Of a DNA stretch of 64,000 bases, positions 7,300 through 15,372 are shown piece by piece. Below the pieces are notes generated by a model. That model was not told where the DNA came from. It made no database searches and saw only the letters and a program-made list of their open reading frames with translations. The stretch comes from SG8-41 sp036555615 (lineage in GTDB: Bacteria; Pseudomonadota; Gammaproteobacteria; Burkholderiales; SG8-41). The stretch is from contig DATBKZ010000034.1 of the NCBI GenBank assembly GCA_036555615.1, positions 97,364 through 161,363 on the forward strand, read 5' to 3'. The first letter of the stretch is position 1. Every line of letters starts with the position of its first letter. A program made the position numbers and the translations under genes.

Positions 7300-10221
7300 A
7301 TGGTTGATCAGGCAGCGGACAACCGGGTTTACGCCGAGCAGGTGCGCCAGCTCTACCGGCTGTCGCGGCCGGGGTACCTCGGCACCCTGATCAACTCCAG
7401 TATCCTCGTCTTCGCCCTGTGGGAGATCGTCTCGAGCACACTCCTCGGGGCATGGCTCACCGCGATGTTCCTGGTGACCGGCGCGCGCTACCTGCTCTAC
7501 CGCTCGCACGGCGGATTGAACCCGCCGGACGCCGACGCGCCCCGGTGGGCGCGGCGCTTCGCGATCGGTGCGGGAGCCGCAGGCTTGTTATGGGGTGTCG
7601 CCGGCTCGGTCCTCTACCCGGTATCCTCGCTGCCCCACCAGTTCCTCGCCATTTTCCTGATCGGCGGCATGATGCTGGCCGCCATGGTGGTGCTCGCCCC
7701 CGTGCGGCAGGCGTTTCTTGCCTACGTGCTGCCGGCTTTCATTCTCCTCATTGCCACGGTGTTCGCGCAAGGCTCGACGCTGCACATCTTCATGGGCGTC
7801 CTCCTCGTCGTGCTGCTCGGGGTGGTGCTGGGAACGAGCCCGGTTCTCTCCCAGATCGTGCGCGAGTCGCTACGCGTGAAATTCGAGAATTCCGCGCTGG
7901 TCGAGCAGCTGTCGCGGGCCAACCGCGAGCTCTCCGAGCGCGTGAGTGCCCAGGAGGGCGCCGAGGAGGTGCTGCGGCAGACCTCGCAGAAGCTGGAGAC
8001 CCTGATCGACGCTTCCCCGGTCTCGATCGTCGCGCGCGACCAGAACCTGCGCATCGTCAAGTGGAACGCGGCCGCCGAGCGCATGTTCGGCTGGAAGGAG
8101 CGGGAGGTGCTGGGCGGACCGGTGCCGTTCGTGCCGCCGGACCTGGAGGACGAGGCGGTCGCGATGCGCCAGCGTCTGCTGCGGGGCGAATCGATCTCCG
8201 AGTTCGAGACGGTCCGGATGCGCAAGGACGGCACGCGCATCAACGTCAGCGTCTCGACGACGGTCATGCACGATGCCGAGGGCCGTCCCTCGGGCTTCAT
8301 CAGCCTCGCCACCGATATTACCGAGCGCAAGCGTGCCGAGCGCCGGTTGCAGATGGAGCACTCGGTCACCCGCATCCTCGAGGAATCGCGCACGGTGGAG
8401 GACGCGCTGCCGCGGCTGATACGCACCATTGCCGAGGCGGGCGGATGGGTCTATGGGGCGCGCTGGGAGCTCGACAAGAGCGCGAACCTGCTGCGCTGCA
8501 TGGAAACGTGGTGCGTGGATGCCCCCGAAGTGCGGGAGTTCATGGCGTTCAGCCGCCTGCGCATGCAAACGCCCGGCACCAGCACCGGCCCGATCCACCA
8601 GGTCTGGTCCACCAACGCCCCGGTATGGATTGCCGATGTCGCCCAGGACATCAACATGCGGCGGGGGCCGGCGGCGCTCAAGGCGGGGCTCCATGCGGTA
8701 TTCGCATTCCCGATCCTGGTCGGCGAGGAGCTCTACGGCGTCATCGAGCTGTTCGGGGGCGAGCCGCGGCAGCCCGATGCGGCGTTGATGGGAGCGATGC
8801 ACACGATCGGCAGCCAGATCGGGCAATTCATGGCGCGCAAGGCCGCCGAGCAGAACCTGCGCTTCTTCGCGAGCCACGATCCCCTGACCGGGCTCTCCAA
8901 CCGGACCATGTTCAACGACCGCCTGCACCAGTCGCTCGCCCAGGCGGCCCGGTTCGAGCGCAGCCTCGCGCTGCTGTTCATCGACCTCGACGGCTTCAAG
9001 GACGTCAACGACACGCACGGGCACACCGTGGGCGACATGCTGCTCGCCGAGCTAGCGAGCCGGCTGCGCGCGACTCTGCGCGAAGGCGACGTGATCGGCC
9101 GCATGGGCGGCGACGAGTTCGTGGTGCTGATCGAGGAATTCGGCGAGGCGGGGCAGGTCGCCGAAGTGGCGAAAAAGCTGCTCGACACCGTGGAGCGTCC
9201 CTTCACCCTGCAGGGTCGAGAATGCCGGGTGACGGCGAGCCTCGGCATCAGCATCTATCCCGACGATGGCAAGGACGCCGACACGCTGATCAAGAACGCC
9301 GACATGGCGATGTACCTGGTGAAGCAGCAGGGCAAGAGCAGCTACCGCTTCTACTCGCCGCAGATGAACGTGCACCTGGTCGAGCGCCTCTCGCTCGAGT
9401 CCGGCCTGCGGCGGGCGATCGACCTGGGGGAGCTCACGCTCCTCTACCAGCCGCGAGTGGGCGTGCGCGACGGCCAGGTGAGCGGAGTGGAGGCCCTCAT
9501 GCGCTGGCAGCACCCGACGCAGGGCATGATCGGGCCGGGCGAGTTCATCCCGGTGGCGGAAGACGCGGGGCTGATCGCCGCAATCGGGGAGTGGGCGCTG
9601 CACTCGGCCTGCCGCCAGGCGCGCGCCTGGCGCGAGCAGGGGTTGCCGCTCCTGCGCGTTGCGGTCAATGTGTCGCAGAAGCAGTTCCTGCAGGAAAGCC
9701 TGATCCAGGTGGTGCGGGAAGCGCTGCACCGCGCGGCGCTCGAGCCCGGACGCCTCGAGCTCGAGATCACCGAGGAAATGGTTATCCGCAACCCCGAGCG
9801 CGCGATGCGCCTGCTTGCACAGCTGAAGGAGGCGGGCGTCCGGGTGGTGGTCGACGGCTTCGGCACCGGCTACTCGTCATTGAGCTTCCTCAGGCGGCTG
9901 CCGATCGACAGCGTCAAGATCGACCGGTCGCTGATCGGCGAGCTGCCGTCGAGCGCCGATGCGACGGCGCTCACCCGCGGGGTGGTTGCGATGGCCCACA
10001 GCCTCGGCCTGACGGTGATCGCCGAGGGGGTGGAAACCCGCGAGCAGTGGGAGTTCCTGCGCGAGCATGGGTGCGAGGAAATGCAGGGCAACTACTTCAG
10101 CGCGCCGGTCGCGCCCGAGATCGTGCCGGGCATCGTGCGGCAGCCCGTTGCCGCGGGCGCGCGCGCGGCCGTGCAGACGCTACGGGCGCGGCGCGCCGAG
10201 GGCGATCCCGATCAAGGGTAA
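7300..10221 (+). CDS. Membrane-bound PAS-GAF-GGDEF-EAL c-di-GMP signalling protein
   Basis: A 973-residue multidomain protein. Residues 1-190 hold several hydrophobic segments (membrane sensor), followed by a coiled linker, a PAS domain (about 235-345, VSIVARDQNLRIVKWN), a GAF-like domain (about 365-515), GGDEF and EAL. The cyclase site is intact (GGDEF at 603-607), as is the inhibitory RxxD site (Arg594, Asp597). The EAL domain keeps EAL at 731-733, the Asn in AVNVSQKQF, the Glu in LEITEE, the Lys in SVKIDRS and the Glu in IAEGVET. However, the usual DDFGTGYS reads DGFGTGYS: Asp852 is kept and the second Asp is Gly853. The protein is therefore predicted to make c-di-GMP and to have weak or lost phosphodiesterase activity. 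CBS-domain and molybdopterin-binding genes follow. Confidence 0.93.
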   Translation: MVDQAADNRVYAEQVRQLYRLSRPGYLGTLINSSILVFALWEIVSSTLLGAWLTAMFLVTGARYLLYRSHGGLNPPDADAPRWARRFAIGAGAAGLLWGVAGSVLYPVSSLPHQFLAIFLIGGMMLAAMVVLAPVRQAFLAYVLPAFILLIATVFAQGSTLHIFMGVLLVVLLGVVLGTSPVLSQIVRESLRVKFENSALVEQLSRANRELSERVSAQEGAEEVLRQTSQKLETLIDASPVSIVARDQNLRIVKWNAAAERMFGWKEREVLGGPVPFVPPDLEDEAVAMRQRLLRGESISEFETVRMRKDGTRINVSVSTTVMHDAEGRPSGFISLATDITERKRAERRLQMEHSVTRILEESRTVEDALPRLIRTIAEAGGWVYGARWELDKSANLLRCMETWCVDAPEVREFMAFSRLRMQTPGTSTGPIHQVWSTNAPVWIADVAQDINMRRGPAALKAGLHAVFAFPILVGEELYGVIELFGGEPRQPDAALMGAMHTIGSQIGQFMARKAAEQNLRFFASHDPLTGLSNRTMFNDRLHQSLAQAARFERSLALLFIDLDGFKDVNDTHGHTVGDMLLAELASRLRATLREGDVIGRMGGDEFVVLIEEFGEAGQVAEVAKKLLDTVERPFTLQGRECRVTASLGISIYPDDGKDADTLIKNADMAMYLVKQQGKSSYRFYSPQMNVHLVERLSLESGLRRAIDLGELTLLYQPRVGVRDGQVSGVEALMRWQHPTQGMIGPGEFIPVAEDAGLIAAIGEWALHSACRQARAWREQGLPLLRVAVNVSQKQFLQESLIQVVREALHRAALEPGRLELEITEEMVIRNPERAMRLLAQLKEAGVRVVVDGFGTGYSSLSFLRRLPIDSVKIDRSLIGELPSSADATALTRGVVAMAHSLGLTVIAEGVETREQWEFLREHGCEEMQGNYFSAPVAPEIVPGIVRQPVAAGARAAVQTLRARRAEGDPDQG

Positions 10222-10275
10222 TATCGGCTACACTGGGGCGCGGGCCCACCGCGGAGCCGGGCGCAGGAGGTTCCC

Positions 10276-10704
10276 ATGAAAACCTTGAAGCAACTGCTGG
10301 ATGCGAAGGGCAGGGAAGTCTATACGATAAGCCCCGAAGCGAGCGTGCTCGACGCGCTCCGGCTGATGGCGGAAAAGAGCGTGGGGGCGCTGATCGTCAC
10401 GGAGGCAGGAAAGATCGCCGGCGTCATCTCGGAACGGGATTACGCGCGCAAGGTGATCCTGCACGGGAAGTCCTCCCACGAGCTTCGGGTGCGCGACATC
10501 ATGACCAGCAAGGTCATCACCGTCGGTCCCCGCCAGACAGTCGAAGAGTGCATGGCATTGATGACCGAGAAGCGCATCCGGCACCTGCCGGTGACGGAGG
10601 GCGAGCGCCTGATCGGCGTGCTCTCGATCGGAGACCTGGTGAAGGAAGTGATCGCAGAGCAGCAGCAGACCATCCAGCAGCTGGAAAGCTACATCCATCA
10701 CTGA
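10276..10704 (+). CDS. CBS-domain pair protein
   Basis: A 142-residue protein made almost entirely of two CBS motifs. The first carries VLDALRLMAEKSVGALIVTE, the second MTSKVITVGPRQTVEECMAL with RIRHLPVTEGERLIGVLSI. CBS pairs usually bind adenine nucleotides or NAD and regulate partners. AGGAGG lies just before the ATG. The stop codon is three bases before the next gene, so the pair is probably cotranscribed and perhaps translationally coupled. The regulated partner is unknown. Confidence 0.9.
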   Translation: MKTLKQLLDAKGREVYTISPEASVLDALRLMAEKSVGALIVTEAGKIAGVISERDYARKVILHGKSSHELRVRDIMTSKVITVGPRQTVEECMALMTEKRIRHLPVTEGERLIGVLSIGDLVKEVIAEQQQTIQQLESYIHH

Positions 10705-10707
10705 ATC

Positions 10708-11460
10708 TTGAAGTTCGGGGCGATCATCATCGGCGACGAGATCCTCTCCGGCAAGCGCCAGGACGGTCATCTCGCCAGGACCATCACGACGCTCGGGTCG
10801 CGCGGATTGCAGCTCGCCTGGTGCTGCTACCTCGGGGATGATCCCGACCTCATCATGGAGACGTTCAAGCGCACCTTCGGCTCAGGCGACGCGGTATTCA
10901 GCTTTGGCGGCATCGGCGCAACGCCCGATGACCATACGCGGGCGGCCGCGGCGCGCGCGGCGGGCGTCGCGTTGAAGCTCCATCCCGATGCCGAAGCGGA
11001 GATCCGGGCGCGCTGGGCAAACGACCCCCGGGCGGTCACCCCGCAGCGGCTGATGATGGGCGAGTTTCCGGAGGGCGCCGAGATCATCCCCAATCCCTAC
11101 AACCGCATCCCCGGCTTCAGCTTCAGGCGCCACCACTTCGTGCCGGGGTTTCCGCAGATGGCGTGGCCGATGCTGGAGTGGGTGCTCGACACGCACTACC
11201 GCGAATGGTTTGCGCCGGGCAGCATCGCCGAATCCTCGATCATCGTGCGCGAGGCCGGAGAAAGCCAGCTGATCGAGTTGATGAACGCCTGCCAGGGGCG
11301 TTTCCCGCGGATCAAGGTCTTCAGCCTGCCGCGTCTCGAGCCGGACCGCCATATCGAGCTCGGGGCGCGCGGCGCGCCGGGGGAGGTGGCGGGCGCAATC
11401 ACCGCGCTCAAGCAGGGCGTGAGCGCGCTCGGCTTCCCGTGGGCCGACGCCGCGAAATAA
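10708..11460 (+). CDS. Molybdopterin-binding domain protein, CinA/MoaB-like
   Basis: A 250-residue protein starting at TTG three bases after the CBS gene stop. The N-terminus KFGAIIIGDEILSGKRQD is the typical start of the CinA N-terminal/MoaB-like family, which supports the unusual start codon. The motif FGGIGATPDDHTR is the family Gly-Gly-x-Gly-x-x-x-x-Asp-(D/H)-x-T signature that in relatives binds molybdopterin or nucleotide ligands. The C-terminal deamidase domain of full CinA is absent. It has no molybdenum cofactor genes nearby, so its substrate is uncertain. A terminator hairpin follows directly. Confidence 0.87.
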   Translation: MKFGAIIIGDEILSGKRQDGHLARTITTLGSRGLQLAWCCYLGDDPDLIMETFKRTFGSGDAVFSFGGIGATPDDHTRAAAARAAGVALKLHPDAEAEIRARWANDPRAVTPQRLMMGEFPEGAEIIPNPYNRIPGFSFRRHHFVPGFPQMAWPMLEWVLDTHYREWFAPGSIAESSIIVREAGESQLIELMNACQGRFPRIKVFSLPRLEPDRHIELGARGAPGEVAGAITALKQGVSALGFPWADAAK

Positions 11461-11485
11461 AAAAGCCCCGGGGAACGGGGCTTTT
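11461..11485. terminator. Bidirectional terminator between convergent genes
   Basis: A ten-base stem, AAAAGCCCCG with CGGGGCTTTT, and a GGGAA loop. A-tract and T-tract flank the GC stem, so it can serve both the + strand molybdopterin-binding gene and the minus-strand phasin gene. Confidence 0.82.
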
Positions 11486-11509
11486 CTTGCAGGAATCTCC
11501 CGCTGAGGC

Positions 11510-12055
11510 TCAGGCGGCCTTCTTGGCCTTCTTGACGCCCTCGGCGGCCTGCTTGGCGACGGCTTCGATGTTCGACTGCGTCACTTCCGTGAACTGCTTG
11601 GCGACCTTCGAGAGGTTCTCGTAGGAGGCGTTGACCGCGGCGATCGCCGACTTGAGCGTCGCGATGCCGACCTCGGAACCGGCGGGAGCGGTCTTCACCA
11701 TCTTGTCGAGCGCCGCCACGACCTGCTTGTTGAACTCGGCGACCTGCTCTTCGACGAGCTTGCCGAACTCGGCTTGGGTGGCGGTGGCGACGTCATACAC
11801 GCTCTTCGCATAGGCGGTCGCCTTCTCGATCGTCGGCTGCGCCATGGTGTCCTTCAGCGCGGCAAGCTGCTGCAGATCCTTCACCGCGGCGATGGTCTTG
11901 GCGTTCTCGACGGAGTCGGCGAGCGCGCTCCGAGCTGCCTTGAGCTGCAGATCCAGGATGCGCTCCGCGCCTTGGAGGGCTACGCCTGCGAATTTGATTG
12001 CGGCTTCCAGGTTGGCCTTGTTGATGGCCACCAGTTGTTCGGGGGACTGATACAT
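11510..12055 (-). CDS. phaP: Phasin family protein (PHA granule-associated)
   Basis: A 181-residue, Ala- and Lys-rich amphipathic protein without signal peptide, beginning MYQSPEQLVAINKANLEAA, the classic start of betaproteobacterial phasins, and ending in a Lys/Ala tail (GVKKAKKAA). Family role: coats polyhydroxyalkanoate granules in the cytoplasm and controls their size and number. AAAGGAG lies seven bases before the ATG. Upstream are a consensus-like sigma-70 promoter and a TGC-rich site resembling PhaR operators, which fits a gene induced when polymer accumulates. No PHA synthase gene is in the window. Confidence 0.92.
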   Translation of the reverse strand: MYQSPEQLVAINKANLEAAIKFAGVALQGAERILDLQLKAARSALADSVENAKTIAAVKDLQQLAALKDTMAQPTIEKATAYAKSVYDVATATQAEFGKLVEEQVAEFNKQVVAALDKMVKTAPAGSEVGIATLKSAIAAVNASYENLSKVAKQFTEVTQSNIEAVAKQAAEGVKKAKKAA

Positions 12056-12102
12056 GGTTTACTCCTTTCAAAACATCACGTTAAACAGCGACGGGCCAAT
12101 AA

Positions 12103-12117
12103 TGTTGCGCTGCACAA
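12103..12117 (-). promoter_or_regulatory. Candidate PhaR operator upstream of the phasin gene
   Basis: The + strand reads TGTTGCGCTGCACAA, an imperfect dyad of TGTTGC and GCACAA. It lies just downstream of the phasin -10 box, across the expected transcription start. Known PhaR sites are TGC-rich and overlap phasin promoters; assignment here is by resemblance only. Confidence 0.4.
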
Positions 12118-12122
12118 TTGCC

Positions 12123-12150
12123 ATTATATGCTTAGAAACCGGGCTGTCAA
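12123..12150 (-). promoter_or_regulatory. Sigma-70 promoter of the phasin gene
   Basis: On the minus strand, TTGACA (12150-12145) and TATAAT (12128-12123) are both perfect consensus hexamers separated by 16 bases. Transcription should start near 12116, giving a leader of about 60 bases before the phasin ATG. This is the best promoter I can see in the window. Confidence 0.85.
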
Positions 12151-12295
12151 GTGGGTTTTAGGCAAGAAGTTTTGCGCTGCGTCAAGAAACTGAAACATAG
12201 GGGCCTGGCGGGAGGCGTTTTTGACTTCATTCCAAGGGGACCGTAGCATACAAACTCCTTTCTAATCATTGGCGTAGACCAGCGGGAGCCCAGCG

Positions 12296-12634
12296 TTGAC
12301 CACAATCTTTGGCAAGATCATCCGGCGCGAGCTTCCGGCGGACATCGTCTACGAGGACGAGCATTGCCTGGCAATCCGCGACATCAATCCCCAGGCACCC
12401 ACCCACGTGCTCGTGATACCCAGGAAGCAGATCCGAATGCTCTCGAGCGCCGGCACCGGCGATCAGGCGCTGCTCGGTCACCTGCTGCTCGCCGCCTGCA
12501 AGGTCGCGAAGCAGCTCGGCGCCGGCGACGCGTTTCGCCTGGTGGTCAACAACGGTGCGAAGGCCGGCCAGAGCGTCTTTCATCTACACTTGCACATCCT
12601 GGCCGGCCGCAAGCTCGACTGGCCCCCCGGATGA
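12296..12634 (+). CDS. HIT-family (histidine triad) nucleotide-binding hydrolase
   Basis: A 112-residue HIT protein of the Hint branch. The histidine triad is intact in SVFHLHLHILAGR (His-x-His-x-His), and the N-terminal TIFGKIIRRELPADIVYED is typical. An in-frame stop lies just upstream and the only start that keeps the conserved N-terminus is the TTG at 12296, preceded by GGGAG seven bases away. Hint proteins hydrolyse AMP-linked phosphoramidates in the cytoplasm. The gene appears to stand alone, with a Bug-type binding-protein gene 74 bases downstream. Confidence 0.93.
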   Translation: MTTIFGKIIRRELPADIVYEDEHCLAIRDINPQAPTHVLVIPRKQIRMLSSAGTGDQALLGHLLLAACKVAKQLGAGDAFRLVVNNGAKAGQSVFHLHLHILAGRKLDWPPG

Positions 12635-12708
12635 GCGTGCCTGGATGGGCGACGTCCGTCGCAAACGGCGTCGAAGGTGGAAGCGATAAGAACGGAGGAG
12701 GATCTACG

Positions 12709-13680
12709 ATGCGAAACGCAACCTGCTTGAGTGTAATCCCCATCGTGCTGCTCGGCTTGATGGCGGCGGCCGCAGAGGTCACGGCGCAAGCGTATCCCGC
12801 CAAGCCCGTCCGGATCGTCGTCCCGACTTCGCCTGGCGGCGGCAACGATTTCGTCGCGCGGGCCGCGGGGCAGAGGCTCGGGGACCGGCTCGGCCAGCAG
12901 TTCATCGTGGACAACCGTCCCGGCGCGGGCGGCAGCATCGGCACCACCATCGTGGCGAAAGCGGCCCCGGACGGCTACACGCTGCTGCTCGGCTTCGTCG
13001 GCCAGCTCGCGATGTACCCCCACGTCGAGAAGACCGAGTACGACCCGCAGCGTGATTTCATCGGCTTGAGTTTGCTCGCCTCCTCGTACCACGTGATGGC
13101 GGTGCATCCGTCGCTGCCGGTACGCTCGGTCAAGGAGCTGATAGCGTTCGCGAAAGCGCACCCGGGCGAGCTTTACTACTCCTCAGGCAACATCTGGACG
13201 CCGACACACCTCGTGCCCGAGCTGTTCAACGCGGCGACGGGGACACGCCTGATTCCCATCCACTACAAGGGCTCGGGACCCTCCGTCATCGGGGTGCTGA
13301 CGGGAGAGACTCAGGTGATCATGTCGAGCGTGACGGCCGTGATGCCCCACGTGCGCTCGAAGCGCCTGGTGGCGCTCGCGGTCACCAGCCCCAAGCGGAC
13401 GCCGGTTGCGCCGCAGGTGCCGACGCTGGTGGAGCTTGGCGTGAGAGGCGTGGAGGCGCCCTCATGGTACGCGATCGTGGCGCCCGCGGGCACGCCGCGC
13501 CCGATCGTCGACAAGCTTCACGGGGAACTCGCGGCGATGTCCACGCAGCCGGATTTCCAGGCGCTGTTTCGCAAGCAGGCGCTCGAGCCGACGTCCAAGA
13601 CGCCTGAGGAGTTTGCGGTATTCCTGCAAGCCGAGAACGACAAGTGGAGCAAGATCGTCAAGGCCATCAGGGCGCAATGA
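12709..13680 (+). CDS. Bug-family (TctC) periplasmic solute-binding protein
   Basis: A 323-residue exported protein with a Sec signal peptide (hydrophobic IPIVLLGLMAAAAEVTAQA, cleavage likely after AQA). The Bug hallmark follows: YPAKPVRIVVPTSPGGGNDF and DNRPGAGGSIGTTIVAKAAP. The ATG at 12709 is preceded by CGGAGGAGG; longer readings would have no signal peptide. Bug proteins bind carboxylates, amides or aromatic acids and are strongly expanded in Burkholderiales, often without a cognate TctAB permease, as here. Its stop codon touches the last gene of the convergent catabolic cluster, with no intergenic space. Confidence 0.92.
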   Translation: MRNATCLSVIPIVLLGLMAAAAEVTAQAYPAKPVRIVVPTSPGGGNDFVARAAGQRLGDRLGQQFIVDNRPGAGGSIGTTIVAKAAPDGYTLLLGFVGQLAMYPHVEKTEYDPQRDFIGLSLLASSYHVMAVHPSLPVRSVKELIAFAKAHPGELYYSSGNIWTPTHLVPELFNAATGTRLIPIHYKGSGPSVIGVLTGETQVIMSSVTAVMPHVRSKRLVALAVTSPKRTPVAPQVPTLVELGVRGVEAPSWYAIVAPAGTPRPIVDKLHGELAAMSTQPDFQALFRKQALEPTSKTPEEFAVFLQAENDKWSKIVKAIRAQ

Positions 13681-14763
13681 TCAGGTTTCAAGGGGCAGCC
13701 GCACTGCCTTACCGGTCGCCACCGCGCGCTCGATGGCGATGGTGGTCTCGAGATTGATGCGCGCCTGCTCCGGCGTCGTGTGCGCGGTGGGCGCGCCGGT
13801 GACGAGATGGTCGAGCCAGGCTCGCGTCTCATTCCCGAGCGGGCCCCAGAAATCCCCCAGCGCCCAGTCGCCCGCGGTGTTGCTGCCCAGGAACGCCAGC
13901 TCCAGGCTGTGACCCGGCACGTAGGGATGGGGGATGCCCTTCTCCGTATAGAGCAGATGGTCCTTGTGGTCGTCGTCGATCAGCATGGTGCCCTCGGCGC
14001 CGAGCAGCTCGACGCGGTCGGATTGCCCTTGCGTCGGGAATTTCGACGGCAGCGCATAGCTGATGCCGAAGTTCACCACCGCGCCGTCGGCGAACGTGAC
14101 GATCGCCCACGTCGCATCGTGCGCGCTGTAGCCCGCTTCCTTGAAGATGCCGTGCTGGCCGCGCGCGACGACCTCCACCGGCCGGTTGCCCTCGAGGAAC
14201 CAGCACATGAGATCGACGTAGTAGGTCAGCACGTCGAGCACGGGCGTCGCGTGCGGGTCGCGCTTGAGGATCGCGAAGGTCTGGGCGCGTGAGTTGTAGA
14301 CGCGGGCGAGACCGCCGACGACCTTGCCGAGGCGCGCGAGGACCATCTGCTCCTTCGCGCGCAGAAAGCATTCCTTGAAGCGCCGGCTGTAGCCGATGCG
14401 GAGCTTGCCGCCGGTCCGGCGCAGCGTCTCGAGCATGTCGTCGGCGTCCTTCAGCGTCAGCGCGATCGGCTTCTCGCACAGCACCGGCTTGCCCAGCTCG
14501 AGCGCGCGGCGCACCGGCGCCGAGTGCTCGCCTTCGGGCGTCGAGACGAACACCGCGTTGACTTCCGGCCGCTCGATCACTTCGAAGTTATTGCCGCTGT
14601 GAAAATCCGCGCCCGTCTGCTCCGCGAGCGCCTGCGCGCGCCCGGGATCGAGGTCCGACACCGCGATGAACTTGACGCAGGGATGCTTCGCCGCGAGCCG
14701 CGCCCGCAGGGTGCCGATGCGGCCGGCACCGATCACGGCTACGCCCAGTTCTGCCTTTTTCAT
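13681..14763 (-). CDS. Gfo/Idh/MocA family dehydrogenase (variant active site)
   Basis: A 360-residue NAD(P)-dependent oxidoreductase related to inositol 2-dehydrogenases. The Rossmann fingerprint is GVAVIGAGRIGTLRARLAA and the catalytic Lys is in VLCEKPIALT. In the third active-site motif, where myo-inositol dehydrogenases have Asp-x-x-x-His, this protein has VLDVLTYYVD: Asp is kept but the His position is Tyr. The start at 14763 matches the fold start and has GAAGGAAG upstream; it overlaps the stop of the preceding gene (ATGA). It is the last gene of the minus-strand cluster. Family chemistry is oxidation of a sugar or polyol hydroxyl; the substrate is unknown. Confidence 0.88.
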   Translation of the reverse strand: MKKAELGVAVIGAGRIGTLRARLAAKHPCVKFIAVSDLDPGRAQALAEQTGADFHSGNNFEVIERPEVNAVFVSTPEGEHSAPVRRALELGKPVLCEKPIALTLKDADDMLETLRRTGGKLRIGYSRRFKECFLRAKEQMVLARLGKVVGGLARVYNSRAQTFAILKRDPHATPVLDVLTYYVDLMCWFLEGNRPVEVVARGQHGIFKEAGYSAHDATWAIVTFADGAVVNFGISYALPSKFPTQGQSDRVELLGAEGTMLIDDDHKDHLLYTEKGIPHPYVPGHSLELAFLGSNTAGDWALGDFWGPLGNETRAWLDHLVTGAPTAHTTPEQARINLETTIAIERAVATGKAVRLPLET

Positions 14764-15368
14764 CGTGATCTTCCTTCGTCGTGCACGCCGGGCGCCCAGC
14801 CCGAGGGCGCGAGATGCCGGCGCGCGAACGCCGCCGCCTCCCGCTCGAGGGGAGTGGCGAGCGTCACGTTCCAGCGGTTGAGCCATCCAAGCAGCGCGAT
14901 CACCGACACGATTTCGATGATGGCATTCTCGCTGTAGTGCTTGCGCAGCTCCACGAAGTGCGTTTCGGACACGCCGCTCGGGCACGCGCCCGCCGCCTGT
15001 GCGAGAGCAAGCGCGGCGCGCTCGGCGGGCGTGAACAGCGCGCTCGTCGCGAACTGGGGCAGCGCCTCGATTCTCTCGAGCGGAACGCCGGCGATGTGCG
15101 CAGCGTTCTCCGCGTTGTGCGCGGCGGAGTAGGAGTCGCCGGCAGCGCGGCTCACAACGTGCGCGACCATGAACTTGAGCGACTTGGGAATCTCGCCCTC
15201 GTCCATCATGACCGCGGTATGGAGCGCACGGTAGGCGCGGAGCACCTCCGGCCGGCGCGCCATGGTGAGCCAGCTGTTGGGCGGATAGCCCTTGGTCTTC
15301 TGCCAGCGCGCCATCACATCCGCGACCTGCGCGAACTGTTCCGGCGCTGCAGGGGAAACGCGCGCCAT
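14760..15368 (-). CDS. Carboxymuconolactone decarboxylase/AhpD-like protein lacking the CxxC pair
   Basis: A 202-residue all-helical protein of the CMD/AhpD fold; the region VAHVVSRAAGDSYSAAHNAENA aligns with the family helix that usually reads CxYCxxxH. Both cysteines are replaced (Asp and Ser) while the His is kept, so a thiol peroxidase role is unlikely. The start MARVSPAAPEQFAQVADVMA at 15368 lies four bases after the dehydrogenase stop; longer readings would overlap that gene. It may be a decarboxylase, isomerase or structural member of the pathway encoded by its neighbours. Confidence 0.82.
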   Translation of the reverse strand: MARVSPAAPEQFAQVADVMARWQKTKGYPPNSWLTMARRPEVLRAYRALHTAVMMDEGEIPKSLKFMVAHVVSRAAGDSYSAAHNAENAAHIAGVPLERIEALPQFATSALFTPAERAALALAQAAGACPSGVSETHFVELRKHYSENAIIEIVSVIALLGWLNRWNVTLATPLEREAAAFARRHLAPSGWAPGVHDEGRSR

Positions 15369-15372
15369 GGCC

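Noticed and set aside
12364..12708. A 115-residue N-terminal extension of the Bug protein in frame
   Set aside because: It overlaps the HIT gene in another frame, and the true start has its own ribosome site and signal peptide.
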